A DNA stretch of 64,000 nucleotides from Cardamine occulta (GCA_028015245.1 CM051374.1:6300890-6364889); one strand, 5' to 3'. Positions 1-11,022 are shown, counted from the first letter of the stretch. Notes: generated from the sequence alone by a model not told the origin. Numbers and translations are program-made.

Positions 1-944
1 TCAAAGGGGTAAGCGAATAATGGTATCAGAGGAAAATCCTAACATCGCTACCGCCTTTGCGTGATCATCTCTTATATCCATGTTAAATACCAAGGTCACA
101 GGAAATTTTCCTACCCCTTTACATGGAAGAGAATCATTTCATCTTTTAAATATTAATTGATTTGATCAAGGGAGAGGAGTACCATTTATATACCACAAAA
201 GTTGTATCATGTCTGGTATGAATGAGAAAGTCTAACCCTTAGAACATTGAAATCGTCGATGAGGTTAACAGATCGGACCATAGAACGAGGGTTTCTGTTG
301 GAAGTATGGGAGTCTCAAGTCAACCGGTCAGCCTTTGATTTTTCCATTAGTCTCAGATTCAGGTCAGGGTTGAATCAGTAGTCACTTAAGCTACTGCAAC
401 TGTGATGATTTCCTCGGTACTATCATTGTTTCTGGACTAGGTTTGACTCAATAAAACAAAAGAAACAAAAGGACTTGACTCTAAGAAAATAAAAAGATAA
501 TGTCAGGAACTACCTCCCCTAGACTTGAACAACACTGTCTCCAGTGTTATAGAAGTAAAGGTTTGGTGAAAATAATGATTTGAAAGCAAAACGAGAAAGG
601 GAATTCTGAAACCGTACATGCGTCGATCAACACATAGAATTGTATTGAACATCACAAAACTTTGATCGAAAAGGCTGTCTAAGCAATGTCACCGTGTCCA
701 CTGAAATACACTAAACGTGTATATCGACATGAGACAGTTCTGATAGTTGGTGTTCTGTTAGTAGGTTGCATCTAAAGTGTCTCAAAACTCAACCTGCTAA
801 GAACATAAAATCTGAAATTTAGAACAAAAGTCATACATAATCATTAACTGACAAACTGACTCAAGATAAAATAGAAACATGTCTGAAAATAAAAAGAAAA
901 AGAAGAAAAAGATAGGAAAGATAGAAATCATCGAAAGAGGGTAA
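1..944 (-). other. 3' non-coding region of the Athila-like element
   Basis: No convincing ORF is present. A block at about 510-548 (minus-strand reading: CACTGGAGACAGTG followed by a GGGGAGG purine run) resembles the conserved spacer found after pol in Athila elements. It contains a perfect 7-bp stem (AACACTG at 531-537, CAGTGTT at 542-548) with a 4-base loop. A copy of the element's GTCGATCAACAC motif is at 620-634. The polypurine tract and 3' LTR are not visible. Confidence 0.55.
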
Positions 945-1130
945 CTAATCCTCTTTGGAATCCTCATCAGAAGTTGTGGCAGAAGCCGGATCATCATCAT
1001 CAGCTGATGTGGGAGCAGCTGTCGTCTCGGGTGTAGGTGAGCGACGATGACGTCGGGACTGGGTAGATGGTCGTGTGCATGTGATACCAGCAGCAATTAT
1101 CCTCCACATCTGCCGCATGGTACTGACCAT
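945..1130 (-). pseudogene. Short acidic-tail ORF fragment of the Athila-like element
   Basis: A 61-codon frame ends in a Ser/Thr/Pro-rich stretch and a run of Asp/Glu (DDDDPASATTSDEDSKED). Its position, downstream of the pol deletion and before the 3' spacer, is where Athila elements carry an additional or env-like ORF, and the acidic tail would fit the C-terminus of such a protein. No domain can be recognised and the N-terminal part is missing or out of frame. It could equally be a chance ORF. Confidence 0.3.
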
Positions 1131-1330
1131 GTACTTTCTGAAAGTAGGCGTGTCATCTTCATATCCAGTAGGAGGCTCGGGAAAATCAATGTCAGGGAGA
1201 GAACCTTCAGCAAGGTTATTTTTTTTTAAATAAATAATATAATAAAAATTTACAGTATGTACAGACTTACCGGTGGGTTGCCTCCCACCAAGTACTTGTT
1301 TTTAAAGTCATTAGCTCGACTTGGCAGGGG

Positions 1331-1813
1331 TTAGACATCTGGTAGATGAGAGTGTGGCAAAGAATGCCTCATAGAAAATTTTCGCCTCATCCATGGTGGA
1401 GTATATGCCGTCGGTGCATGAGAACGACCAAGGAAGTGAGGAACATCAGCTGGGCGGGGTCTTGGTGGGACAGTTCTTTTCCCTGAAAAATCACCAAAAG
1501 AAGAAACAAGTGCTCTACGATAATCTCGTGGCTTGGTTAACTGTAAAACAGTTTTTGTACTTTTAGCAGTCTTATTGATGATATTGGGTGGTTTGGGTCT
1601 AGAAAATCCGTACCTTTGCTCTTCATGGAGTGAGTGAAGTGTGGGATGTGGAGCATTATGTTTGATAAAAACTCTTAGACTTGCAGCATTCAATCCATCC
1701 TGAAAACCAGTTGTTTCAAGTAAATCTAGGCCAACTCGCGGAGGGTGTCGAGCGATACCAGGCTGTGTTGGTCGACACATGTTCTTCTCATCAACTATAG
1801 TGTCGACCAACAC
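1331..1813 (-). CDS. Unrecognised ORF replacing pol in the Athila-like element
   Basis: A 160-codon open frame on the same strand as gag. It is rich in Arg, Pro, His and Thr (for example KRTVPPRPRPADVP), has no membrane segment and no RT, RNaseH or integrase motif. Its 5' part is built on the element's paired GTGTTGGTCGACAC-type motifs (1744-1836). It lies immediately after the protease-linker frame, where RT should begin. It may be an element-specific ORF retained in a non-autonomous lineage, or non-coding sequence that happens to be open. I do not recognise the family. Confidence 0.35.
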   Translation of the reverse strand: MLVDTIVDEKNMCRPTQPGIARHPPRVGLDLLETTGFQDGLNAASLRVFIKHNAPHPTLHSLHEEQRYGFSRPKPPNIINKTAKSTKTVLQLTKPRDYRRALVSSFGDFSGKRTVPPRPRPADVPHFLGRSHAPTAYTPPWMRRKFSMRHSLPHSHLPDV

Positions 1814-1842
1814 ACAGGTTGTGTTGATCGATACTGAGTCTG

Positions 1843-2889
1843 TTAGAGGAAGATTTCCTCACTTTTTCTGCAATTCAACTCCAAAATTCTTGTCTCCATC
1901 ACAAAAACATCTTCCTCTAACAATATGTCAGTAATTAGAACCTTGTCATGGACCCTTGTTTGAAAAAGATGATCACCACTCCAATTCTCAAGCTTAGAAG
2001 CTTGCTTATTCACTTGCTTACTAGGACCCAACTCCTTGATATACCCAGCAGTAATGTCTATGGAGGTTTCTACAGAGAAAGCTTGACCATCAATGGTGGG
2101 TGTTTTTCTCAGCTTGTCCTTCTCAAAGTTCATAACATGATCACCCACATTCAAAGCAATTTTTCCTCCTTTCACATCAACTAGCGCACCAGCTGTGGCT
2201 AAGAATGGTCTACCAAGGATAAGAGGATCCTTGGGTTCAACATTATACTTCAGAACTATGAAATTTGTGGGGATAAAACACTCTCCAATTCATACCGGTA
2301 CATCATCGAGAAATCTCTCGGGAATTCTTACACTCCTAACCATGAGAATGAGGGTAATCCTAGTAGGCATGAAATCTGTCATCCCGAGTTTCTCAGCGAC
2401 AGAGTAGGGCATCAAACTCACACTTGACCCTAAATCACACAATGATCCCTTGAACTTATTCTTAAAAATAGAACAATCCAACATAAAACTTCCCAGATCC
2501 TTTAACTTCTCTGGAACTCTATTCTGAATAACAGCACTATAAACCTCATATATCATCATGGCACTCTCCTCTTGGCTCATATCGGATGTGAGCATTTTCT
2601 CCAAACATCTCTTAACCACCAGAGTAATTTTTATCGCATCAATTAAAGGAATCTCTATGGTGAGTTTTTCCATTATAGCTTTGCACTTTGCTTCGTACAG
2701 CTCTTGTTTTGACTTCCCTGGACTCCTTGGGAATGTAATTTTAGGCTTGTAAACTCCCTCCACTGAAATTTTCTGCTCCTCGGAATTTTGCTCTGCAACT
2801 GGGTCCGTGTGACGACCAACACGGTAATCTGTGTTGACCAATACAGATTTCTCATTCTCAAAATCCGCTTCAATCTCTTCTAACTCCAC
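1843..2889 (-). pseudogene. Athila-type retroviral-like aspartic protease and linker, broken
   Basis: The protease is recognised by the active-site block DLGSSVSLMPYSVAEKLG; Athila proteases carry DLGAS rather than DTGAS, and here the Ala is Ser. It is followed by SVRIPERFLDDVPV, the conserved flap region. The frame closes at 2290 and homologous sequence resumes at 2175-1843 in another frame (GGKIALNVGDHVMNF, then PTIDGQAF), so at least one frameshift splits the domain. The same order, GKIELNMG then PTIEGQLF, is seen in the second Athila near 57850-57950. The N-terminal part (about 2800-2889) is the gag-protease linker and carries one motif pair. Confidence 0.8.
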
Positions 2890-2911
2890 GATTTTATCAA
2901 CACTTTTTCAG

Positions 2912-4314
2912 CTAAGGGTTTAGTTCTTTACCACTTCTCACCATGATGACATTGTATTGATACTTCGAATTAGTATCCGTCTTTCCCGGAAGTGTTCCAT
3001 CTTGCCTTCTCATCGCACCCACAGTTTGTGCAACTTCAGTGTCAAGTTTCTTGACATGAGTGCTCAAAGCTTCAAACTTACCATTCAGATCAGTGTACAT
3101 AGCATCCATCTTCCCATTAAAGTCCATTGTAATCTTCTGTTGTCCCTCCAAAATCTGCTCAAGCATAGCCTTCATCTCACTTTTTTTGGGTTGTGCGGGA
3201 GGTGCTTGATAGGATGATGACCCATAATTTCGGCTGAAACTGTTATTATTCTGGTGTGGGTTTTGATACTGAGGCTTAGTTACGTACCCAGACGAGTTTG
3301 GATTACTCGTAACCGCACTCCTCCGTCCGTAACCGCTGTAACCACCTTGGCTTTGTTGACTCTCAAATCTTGGATACTGAAAACCAGTCCCACCTATGTA
3401 GTTGACATCCTCTTTGCACCCATCTTCAGGTTGAAATTTCTCAACTTCTGTAGCAAACTGAACCGATTTCTTATTCACCAAGATGTTGTAAATGAATCTA
3501 ACTTGTTTTTCAGCTCGGCAATTTTTTCCCATCAATGTTTCCAACTTGCTTCTGCATATCAAAGTCGGCGTTCTTAGTGTTGTTACTGGATGCCAAATTC
3601 TCAATCAGCGCTTCTGCTTGCTTAGGAGATCTTGTGTTGAAATTTCCATTACTGAATCAAGAGCAATCTGATACCTCCAATCTACACCTCTGTATAAGAT
3701 ACCAAGTAATTAAACTTTAGAAAAACCATGGTGCGGACAATCCCATTGGTAAGCCCTAAACCGTACCCATGCAGCCTTAAATGCCTCTGTCGGCCCTTGA
3801 GTGAACTGTGAGATGTTGTTTCACAACTCCTCTGACCTCTCATCATCATAGAAGTTACACAAAAAGGCCTTCTTAGTGTCTTCCCAATTGGTAAGAGATC
3901 CTGTCGGTAACTGCTTCAACCAATAGGCTGCATCACCACCAAGAGAATGTGGGAAAAATTTGCAAAAGAGATAGTCATAGCTGACTCCATTAAGCTTCAT
4001 ACTAGTCACCAAGTCCTCGAATCTCTCAATATGATCCATAGGATGTTCACGAGCTAAACAATGAAAAGGATGCTGACCAACCAGAGTGTAATAAGATGGT
4101 TTCAGCTCAAAATCATTCCTCTCGAAGGTGGGAAGTCTGATCGCGGATCTGTTAGCATAAAACTCATCAGGTCTGTTGTAATCTCCAAGTATCGTCACTC
4201 TATCAGCTTGACCTTCTTTGCTTTTCTATTCGCACGTTCTAACTTTGCAAGCTCCATATTCGGAAGAAACAAAAGCTGATTGTCCTTGTTGCTCCTGGTA
4301 CTGCGACTAGGCAT
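2912..4314 (-). pseudogene. Athila gag (Retrotrans_gag), frameshifted
   Basis: Translation probably starts at the ATG at 4312-4314 (MPSRSTRSNKDN). After about 39 codons the frame closes at 4195 and the capsid continues in the next frame as NRPDEFYANRSAIRLP and HPMDHIERFEDLVTSMKLNG, then WLKQLPTGSLTNWEDTKKAF, the typical gag core. That frame ends near 3821; a C-terminal part runs from about 3604 to 2912 with a Gln/Asn/Tyr/Gly-rich stretch and a coiled-coil-like segment ending at VMVRSGKELNP. The role would be assembly of virus-like particles. At least two frame breaks make it non-functional. Confidence 0.85.
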
Positions 4315-4393
4315 ACACCTGAAACACACGACACAAAAAGAAAGAAAGAAGTAAGTAAATTCTACACTTAAATCTATCAGAAACTCAAAAGAG

Positions 4394-4411
4394 TCCCCGA
4401 CAACGGCGCCA
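4394..4411 (-). other. Primer binding site, tRNA-Asp type
   Basis: On the minus strand the sequence is TGGCGCCGTTGTCGGGGA, matching the reverse complement of the 3' end of plant tRNA-Asp (TGGCGCCGTTGCCGGGGA) except for one base. It lies 5 nt from the LTR end at 4417, as expected for priming of first-strand synthesis. Confidence 0.9.
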
Positions 4412-4416
4412 AAATT

Positions 4417-5550
4417 TGATATGCTCAAATTATCCCTTTAATCTACTCTCTCAAATTAAGAGATCACGGTACTACTTAGGGATCAAATCCACAAAGACTC
4501 AAAGGCTTCATGATAGATATTTTTGTTTCGAATTCAGCTAAGCAAGTATGAAGTAAATTAAAAAACAATGCATATAAATAATAAAAATCGGTTGGTAATT
4601 CAGATGGGAAAGCGTCAAGTCTGGGGAATTTCTCAGGAAATCAAGTAATGAATATCAATTAATTGGTAAGATCGAATTAAGAACAAGTTCTAGAACTCAA
4701 ACACAATGATTAAATAAACCAGCTCTCGCTGGGAGAATTTACTATGAATAAAACCTAAGAAACCAAATCTCTTTGTGAATCTTAAAGTCTAAACGAGCAT
4801 TAAACACAAGTTGATTTGTTCACAAATTATCTAATCCAAATCTCTTTGAAATTATCTAATTTGCTCACTCTAGGTTTTATCTAGTTTCAAACCACACTCT
4901 CGTGTCGATTTGTCAACCTAAGAACAAGTTTCTAGGTGATCAATCTAGAACAAGCTTTAAACACACCCTAGGTGAAGAACTATCAAGTTTGAATCCTAAC
5001 CAATCAATCAATATATCATTCCATGAAATTCCTAATGAAATTTCTTAAACCTAACAATGAATCTACTCAGACATATCAATTGAAATCAAAGACATGAATA
5101 GAATAGATATCATAAAAGAACAAAGTAAATAAGAACAAGGGTTCAAAATCTTCTCTCAAAGTCTAACAAATAAGATCAGCCCCAAACTCTCCAAAACTCT
5201 CCTAAAGCGTAAAAGCCAAAATGAAAAATAAAAAAAAGTCCAAGAACCCTAATTATAGGCCTAAACACGAACTGGAGTTGTTTTGTAAATATACGAAACT
5301 TCTGGGTAAAGTTGTAAATCTGGACTGCGTTGATCAACACAAAAAGTCGTGTTGCCCAACACTGTTAACTTCAAAGATACCAACTTCAACTTCTCAGCTA
5401 CAATGCTCCATAAATGCTCCAAAACGTCCAAATAATCTCCAAACATGTGTAAACCTGTAAAAGACTCGATAAAGACTCGAAAGACACATAAAAGACTCGA
5501 TTATATACGTATATCATGGCTTAAAAACCGATAAAAACTATGATATATCA
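4417..5550 (-). repeat. 5' LTR of the Athila-like element
   Basis: The 1134-bp segment is bounded by TGATAT at 4417 and ATATCA ending at 5550, a 6-bp terminal inverted repeat next to the PBS. It holds one pair of the element's motif (GCGTTGATCAACAC at 5327-5340 and GTCGTGTTGCCCAACAC at 5346-5362). A TATATA-rich stretch near 5500 on the minus strand could be the promoter. Small ORFs inside it are not credible. Copia gag sequence begins directly at 5551, so this is the insertion border. Confidence 0.85.
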
Positions 5551-6640
5551 TGCAGCAGACTAAGGATCAGTTAAGCTATTTTCTTAGCTATATTATGTTT
5601 CATTAGATGCTTGACCAGACTTTAACTCAAAAGTTTCATCTGCATGTTTGATAAATCCACAAAGAGCCACAAAATTTGGCACATCCCTCCTGTTTTTAAG
5701 TGCATTTTTCTTCCCTTTTTGTGAATGAATACACTTGATTTCTTTCTTCCTTACTAAAGGACAATCTGACTTAAAATGACCAAAACCCTGACAGAAATAA
5801 CATTGAACCTTATTTCTTTTCTGTCTGTCTGATATCTTTAGGACTTTGATAAACCTCCTGTACCACAAGACCCACAAGTTCTTCTACTTTATGAGACCCT
5901 ATGTTTTCTTAACAATCACTAACTCAGCAAACATCAACTCCTTGTGAGTCTTTTGATACATTAGATGGTAATTGCTTCTTGTAGGTTTGTAACCTACCAA
6001 CTACCCCATCAGAGTCTTTATAACATGAAATTTCTGAGTTAAAACCCTGAACAATTTTTTGACCAGCTTTCTATTTTTGTAATTCTTCCCAAGAACATAT
6101 GCTTCATGTGCAATAGAACATATTATACCACTAAATTCACCAATGTTCTCAAACTCATCCATTATAATATTTTCAAAATTTGAAGCAAGAATATCTAACA
6201 TGGTGCGTTTGACACTTGTTGTTCTTTCAAATATGTTCTACAAAATCTCCCAAGCATCTTTAGCCGACGTACAACATTGAATTAATGTGAACTGAGCCTT
6301 GTGAACCCCACAAAATATTGCTGAAAGTGCCAGAGAATTTAATCTACACAAATTTTTTCAGCTTTTGACCATTCTGTTTTGGGCTTTGTAACAAAACAGC
6401 ATTTGCGTCAGAATCTACATATATCAGCTTTTATGGGTGGCTCTCATCCCAATTCAACCGCTGTCCAAGCATCCTCGTGAATCTCTATTATTTATGCATC
6501 ATCTTTCACCTTTCAATGCCCATAGTTGTTTGGGTCCAACACCAATGAATTTCCCGCTTTAAGTAACATCGGTTGTGTGTCCATGTTCTTCTTCACAGTT
6601 TCTTCACCTGTCTGTTGAGTCAGCCTATGTACATATTTCT
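5551..6640 (-). pseudogene. Copia-type gag (UBN2 family) with CCHC knuckle, decayed
   Basis: Minus-strand homology starts near 6590 with a gag N-terminus (DPNNYGH block), continues through the UBN2-like region at 6001-6201 (EFSGIICSIAHEAYVLGKN, then KLVKKLFRVL) and ends in a CCHC zinc knuckle, CYFCQGFGHFKSDC, inside the ORF at 5593-5877. Stops and frameshifts separate these parts. Downstream pol is absent because the Athila LTR begins at 5550, which suggests the Athila element inserted here. Gag would package the element RNA; this copy cannot. Confidence 0.8.
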
Positions 6641-6652
6641 GTTCTTATACCA
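6641..6652 (-). other. Primer binding site, initiator tRNA-Met type (degenerate)
   Basis: On the minus strand it reads TGGTATAAGAAC, against the canonical TGGTATCAGAGC. It lies 2 nt from the LTR end at 6655 and just upstream of the gag start, which fixes the element orientation. Confidence 0.7.
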
Positions 6653-6654
6653 AT

Positions 6655-7193
6655 TGTAGAAGAAAAAGAGATAAGAGACACACAATTTTTATCGAGGTTC
6701 AGCAAATTCCTACGTCCTCAAACTTTTATTTGCTCTCTGATATCGAAAAGGATGCGCTGACTTCTATCTCATTGGTTTGCTCAATCTTAATTGTCTAGTT
6801 CTGCATCCAGTTGTTTTATTGGTTTATTAGGATTTGTTTTTTTTTTGGCCTTTGCAGCATTCTGCCCTAAATCTTTTGTAATTAAACTCTTCTTTCTATT
6901 TCGTAATATTATTCTCATCTTATCAAAAACAAAAAAAATATCAAATAATCCAAGAACTACCATATTGTTTGCATCGATTTAATCGAAAATGTATTGTTAA
7001 GTGGTTACAGAGGCAAAACTCTTGCCCATTTGGCAGTCGAATTGCGTTTGAGCAGTCATGAAATAGATTTTCAATAGTCCCACTACAGTTAAAACTGTTT
7101 TGTTGTAAAGAAAATATTCAGATTTGTTTTCTTTTTCTGTCAAATCTATTCATTATACTAAAAGTCTCATACTCCATTAAAGGAGGAGTTACA
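6655..7193 (-). repeat. 5' LTR of the Copia element
   Basis: A 539-bp segment bounded by TGTAGAAG at 6655 and GAGTTACA ending at 7193, that is TGTAAC...TACA on the minus strand. The stretch ACACAATTTTTATCGAGGTTCAGC-like near 6680-6710 is common in plant Copia LTR ends. No partner LTR is visible because the element is cut by the Athila insertion on its other side. Confidence 0.7.
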
Positions 7194-7286
7194 CCATGGG
7201 AACATGAACAATACCAAAACAATACAACATAAAGAGGTAAATAATACCATAACAACCGCCCCACCAATGGCTACTTGAACGATAGA

Positions 7287-7885
7287 TGTGATGACCACAC
7301 TTTTTTTTTTTTAACACAATCAATTACTCAATACTAAACGCCCATATATTCTCCGAGCAATTACAAAAACAACGATAACATTCAATTTACACACCCGACC
7401 ACGAAGGTCAACAGTTCTACCAGTTCTAGCAATCTTACGAAAACTACAAAAACCACAAAACTACCGGTTCCTAATCATCTCCTCCTCACCGCCTCGATTC
7501 CATGATCATGCATTATCTTTACCTGCATCGACAAAAGTGATGCATCAACATTTGGTAAACCAAACGCTGGGTGAGATTGATCCTCCTAACAACAGGTTAT
7601 ATGAAAGCACCACGCAATCAAACAACCACCACAACATGAAATAATCACACCACATATTACTTCAACCAATCAGCTAACCATGCAAAACTCATGAAAAACT
7701 AATCAAACACAGCCATGACTAACCACCTAGCAATTCCAAACCTCAAGAAATGCTAAAACACAAGTCTGCTTCACAAAACTCAAGTATGCTCAAGTCTGCT
7801 TCACAAACACAGAAGTCTGCTTCACAAAACTCAAGTCTGCTCACTTCTGCTTCACAAACACACAAGTCTGGAATTCTGCTTCACC
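7287..7885 (-). repeat. 3' LTR of the Tekay-like element, shortened
   Basis: It matches the first about 600 bp of the LTR beginning at 11163, including the poly-T run, the CGCCCATATATT block and the start of the CAAGTCTGCTTCAC tandem repeat. It stops in that repeat, where integrase sequence begins. It is about 450 bp shorter than the other copy, consistent with a deletion that removed the LTR start and the 3' end of pol. Confidence 0.8.
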
Positions 7886-8420
7886 AAACGCATTCCAGAA
7901 TTCTGATGGCCAGAAAACGCGCGCACTTGGTCAATCGATCAACGATGACCTAAACAGCATCCTTGGTCCAAGAAACTGGTAAGCCCACCACGAAATCCAT
8001 TGTGATTACATCCCACTTCCACTCTGGAATGGGTAAACTCCGCAATAAACCACTCGGGACCTGGTCCTCTGCCTTCACTAACTAGCACACGTTGCACGCC
8101 GTAACCTAATTAGCAACATCCTTCTTAAATCCCGACCCAATGATAATACCACTTAAGATCCCGGTACATCTTAGTCGCTCCTAGATGAATCAAAAACATA
8201 CTTGCATGAGCGTCACTCAATATCTCTCGCCTCAAATCTTCGTCCAAAGTTACGCATACACTCCCACTCACAAAGATAATGCCATTCGCAGATACCTGAT
8301 ACTCAGAACATGCTTATCTCGAAGCTTTAACCAAGCCCTCACCTTGTTCCTAAGCCAGCCAAACTCTGTTCAAAAGATCCGCTTGATTAGTTGCTTCTAA
8401 GCCCTAAGGTTCCTGAGATA
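7886..8420 (-). pseudogene. Integrase fragment of the Tekay-like element
   Basis: On the minus strand homology includes WKWDVITMDFVVGLPVSW (first catalytic Asp region, about 7960-8010), followed by a VDRLTKCARFLAI block at 7900-7945. Reading then ends in LTR repeat sequence. The second catalytic Asp, the Glu and any chromodomain are missing. Upstream sequence to about 8420 holds the degenerate zinc-binding N-terminal part, broken by several stops. Confidence 0.7.
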
Positions 8421-8454
8421 CAATACACAAACACAATATGCTAATCTCGCTCAC

Positions 8455-9740
8455 CTAAGATTCAACCTCATGCTTCCGAGCCAAAGCCACCTGCTTCCAA
8501 CTCAATGCATACGCAACAAGATTAGCCTTACCAGGATGGTAAGCTATCTCTAGATCATAATCGGCCACTAGCTTCATCCAGGGCGTCTGCCTCAAATTCA
8601 ACTCAGGCTGAGTGAAAATGTACTTCGGGCTCTTATAATCTATGAACATCTGCACCTTTCAGCCATAGAGATAAGATCTCTAAATCTTTAAAGCGAAAAC
8701 CACCGTAGCCATCTCAAGATCATGGGTAGGGTAGTTGCCCTCATGCTTCCGCAGCTGCCGCGAAGCATAGGCAACAACCTTCCCCCGCTGCATCAACACA
8801 CAACCAAGAAAACTCCCGACACATCAGTATACACCACGTAAGGCTCACCCGGATCAGGTAACGCCAATACTGGAGTACTAGTCAACAAGACCTTCAGTTT
8901 CACAAACCCTCCGCACACTCCGAGGACCATACGAAAGGAACATCTTTTCCCGTCACCTTCGTCATAGACTAAGCCAAACTCGCGAAACCCTTAACGCACC
9001 GCCGATAATAACCTCCCAACCAAGGAAAACTCCTAATCTCCATGGCATTCCTCGGCTTCGGCCAAGTACTAATGGCCTGAACCTTCTTTAGATCCACAGA
9101 AACCCCTTCCGCAGAGATAACGTGACCTAGAAAACCAATCTCCTGCTGCCAGAAGTTACACTTGCTCAACTTAGCAAACAACTTATGTTCCCGCAGCTTC
9201 GCAAGAACCATACGCAGATGCACCTCATTCTCCTCTAGGTTCTTCGAATACACCAAGATATCATCGATAAAGATGATCATAAACTGATCCAGATACTGGG
9301 AAGTTGTTGTTCATCAATCTTATAAATACAGCTGGTCCATTTGTCAAACCCAAATGACATCACCCCAAACTCGTAGTGGCCATAACGAGATCTGAAAGCC
9401 GTCTTCCGGATATCTACCTCATCAATAGGAATCTGATGATATCCCGATGCCAATTCAATATTGGAGAACCAAGTAGCCCCTCTCAACTGATCCAACAACT
9501 CAACGATCCAAGGAAGAGGATACTTGTTCTTCACTGTGATTTGGTTAAGTCCCGGGTAATCAAATACGCCTCACAACTCCTCTCGATCATACGCTCGGCT
9601 TGTATAACCGAGATCACGAGACTCCCGGAAGTTGGTATCACCCCTTGATACACCAACCTCCCCTTGCCTCTGTCAAACTCGACACGCCCTCGGTGACAAT
9701 CTAGATGCGCTCTGAACTTCCTGAGATAATACATGCCCAA
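8455..9740 (-). pseudogene. Reverse transcriptase-RNaseH of the Tekay-like element, broken
   Basis: The RT spans about 9740-8969 in three frames. Motif A reads FSNIELASGYHQIP, with Glu in place of the usual catalytic Asp, and the catalytic block reads FIDDILVYSKN. The segment between them has lost the usual GLTNAP wording (here SFGFDKW followed by a frameshift). The connection and RNaseH at 8455-8720 reads YKSPKYIFTQPELNLRQTPW and EIAYHPGKANLVAYALSWK, where the final DALSR motif has become YALSW. The frameshifts and the altered catalytic residues make it inactive. Confidence 0.85.
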
Positions 9741-9749
9741 AATGACATC

Positions 9750-9962
9750 TTACAGCTCTACGGAGTAGATAATCAAATCAGCAGGTATAGCCTTTCCCTC
9801 TACCTGAACATCCACATCTCTAACCCGACCGTGAATCATCAGGAGCTTCCCTCCAGCAACCTCCATGAAACCCAAACTCACACCGGACTCGCTTTGAACA
9901 TTAACCTTCTCAGCCAATTTTGGAGTAACGAAGCAATGCGATGCTCCCATGATAAACAACAC
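9750..9962 (-). pseudogene. Aspartic protease of the Tekay-like element, catalytic Asp lost
   Basis: The frame reads LFIMGASHCFVTPKLAEKV, where the family has DSGASHCFV; the catalytic Asp-Ser is Ile-Met here. The remaining domain, ending in the PADLI region, is recognisable over about 70 residues. It lies between the zinc knuckles and RT as expected. Confidence 0.75.
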
Positions 9963-10008
9963 ATAAGATCTTTACACATTTCATGTGCCTAGAACCTTAA
10001 CACTGCCC

Positions 10009-10330
10009 CTAGCAATCGAACTCCACAAAACAAGAATTTAACTTAGACAAGTCTAACAAAAATTTACCTGTGACCGGCCTGGAACTCGCCTCTCCTGACT
10101 CCACAGTGGAATACACTTGAGGCTCCGCTGGAATCATTCTAATCGGCACTGCCGTTATCGGTTCTACCTGCGGTAACTTGGGACTATTCAGCTTGATATG
10201 CCCCACCTCCCCGCAATGATAGCACCTCTGAGCACCCACATATGCCTTACTCTTCTTAGGACAACTTGCCATTTTATGATTCATGCTCCCACACCTGAAG
10301 CAACTTTGACCACTTTGACTGTCTCCCGAA
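10009..10330 (-). pseudogene. Gag C-terminus with two CCHC knuckles, second one mutated
   Basis: Knuckle 1, CFRCGSMNHKMASC (about 10268-10310), keeps all C-x2-C-x4-H-x4-C ligands. Knuckle 2, CYHCGEVGHIKLNS, has Ser in place of the last Cys. Two tandem knuckles are usual for Tekay-type gag, where they bind the element RNA. The frame between knuckle 1 and the gag core (10331-10518) is broken. Confidence 0.75.
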
Positions 10331-10518
10331 GCGCCATCATGCTTCTGCTTCTACCCATGCTTCGGCTTACCGCCTCTGCTTGGACCAGCCTGCTGCTGCA
10401 CTCCCTTTGCATGAAAGCTCGGGGTACCCACTATCACCCGATCTTCCAGACCCTCATGTGGACCATACATGGAGTAAAACTCCTCCACAAAATCCGCCCT
10501 CTAGGCTGCCACACTCCT

Positions 10519-11022
10519 TCACCAGATATCTGCATCCCCCTCCAAATAATGGACTGCAATGTCCACTTGATATCCCGCTGGACACCTACTCGAGAGGAAA
10601 TTACTCCCTAAACTCCACAGCCATGCATCAGCGTCCATAGGGTTGACACTTTCCGAGAAAAATCTCGTGCCAATCCTCTGCATCTGCTCCATCATCTCAA
10701 GATAGGATGGGAGCTCCTCAGTAACCACTGCTGCAACAACCCGAGGCTGAACCTCAACCACCACTGGTGGTACCACTGGAGCCTTAGCTGGCACAATCTC
10801 TGGTAACCGCTCCAAAAGCAAAGTCAACAGATCCAAGATACGGTCATCCCGTGCTAGAACATAACCCGCTACCAAACCCACAGCACCCGCTGGAACTCTA
10901 ACCATACCATCAGCCCCCAACTGACCCGCATCCTCATCCTCGACTCGCTCCTCCACAACAAGACCATGACCTCTACCATGGCCACGGGCCCTACCACGCC
11001 CTTTAACCATCTGCACTCGCAA
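10519..11022 (-). pseudogene. Gag core of the Tekay-like element
   Basis: A 167-codon frame starts with a basic RGRARGHGRGHG stretch and reaches the conserved capsid start: YLEMMEQMQRIGTRFFSESV, then PMDADAWLWSLGSNFLSSRC and VDIAVHYLEGDADIW. The frame closes where the gag core normally continues, so the protein is truncated. The Met near 11005 is the likely natural start; it is 140 nt from the PBS. Confidence 0.8.

Larger units (their letters stand above)
1..5550 (-). mobile_element. Athila-like Ty3 retrotransposon, partial, pol-deleted
   Basis: Reading leftwards from 5550 the order is LTR, PBS, gag, protease, post-protease linker, an unrecognised ORF, and 3' non-coding sequence that runs off the window. 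The PBS matches the 3' end of tRNA-Asp, as known for Athila, and gag and protease resemble the plus-strand Athila at 55553-58330. RT, RNaseH and integrase would be expected left of about 1843, but the sequence passes directly to the ORF at 1331-1813 and to a spacer (about 1270-1300) that in intact elements lies downstream of integrase. The element is therefore non-autonomous. The 3' LTR lies outside the window, so age cannot be estimated. Confidence 0.85.

Noticed and set aside
9376..10640. Plus-strand ORFs opposite the Tekay-like pol and gag
   Set aside because: They are antisense shadows of the minus-strand coding region.
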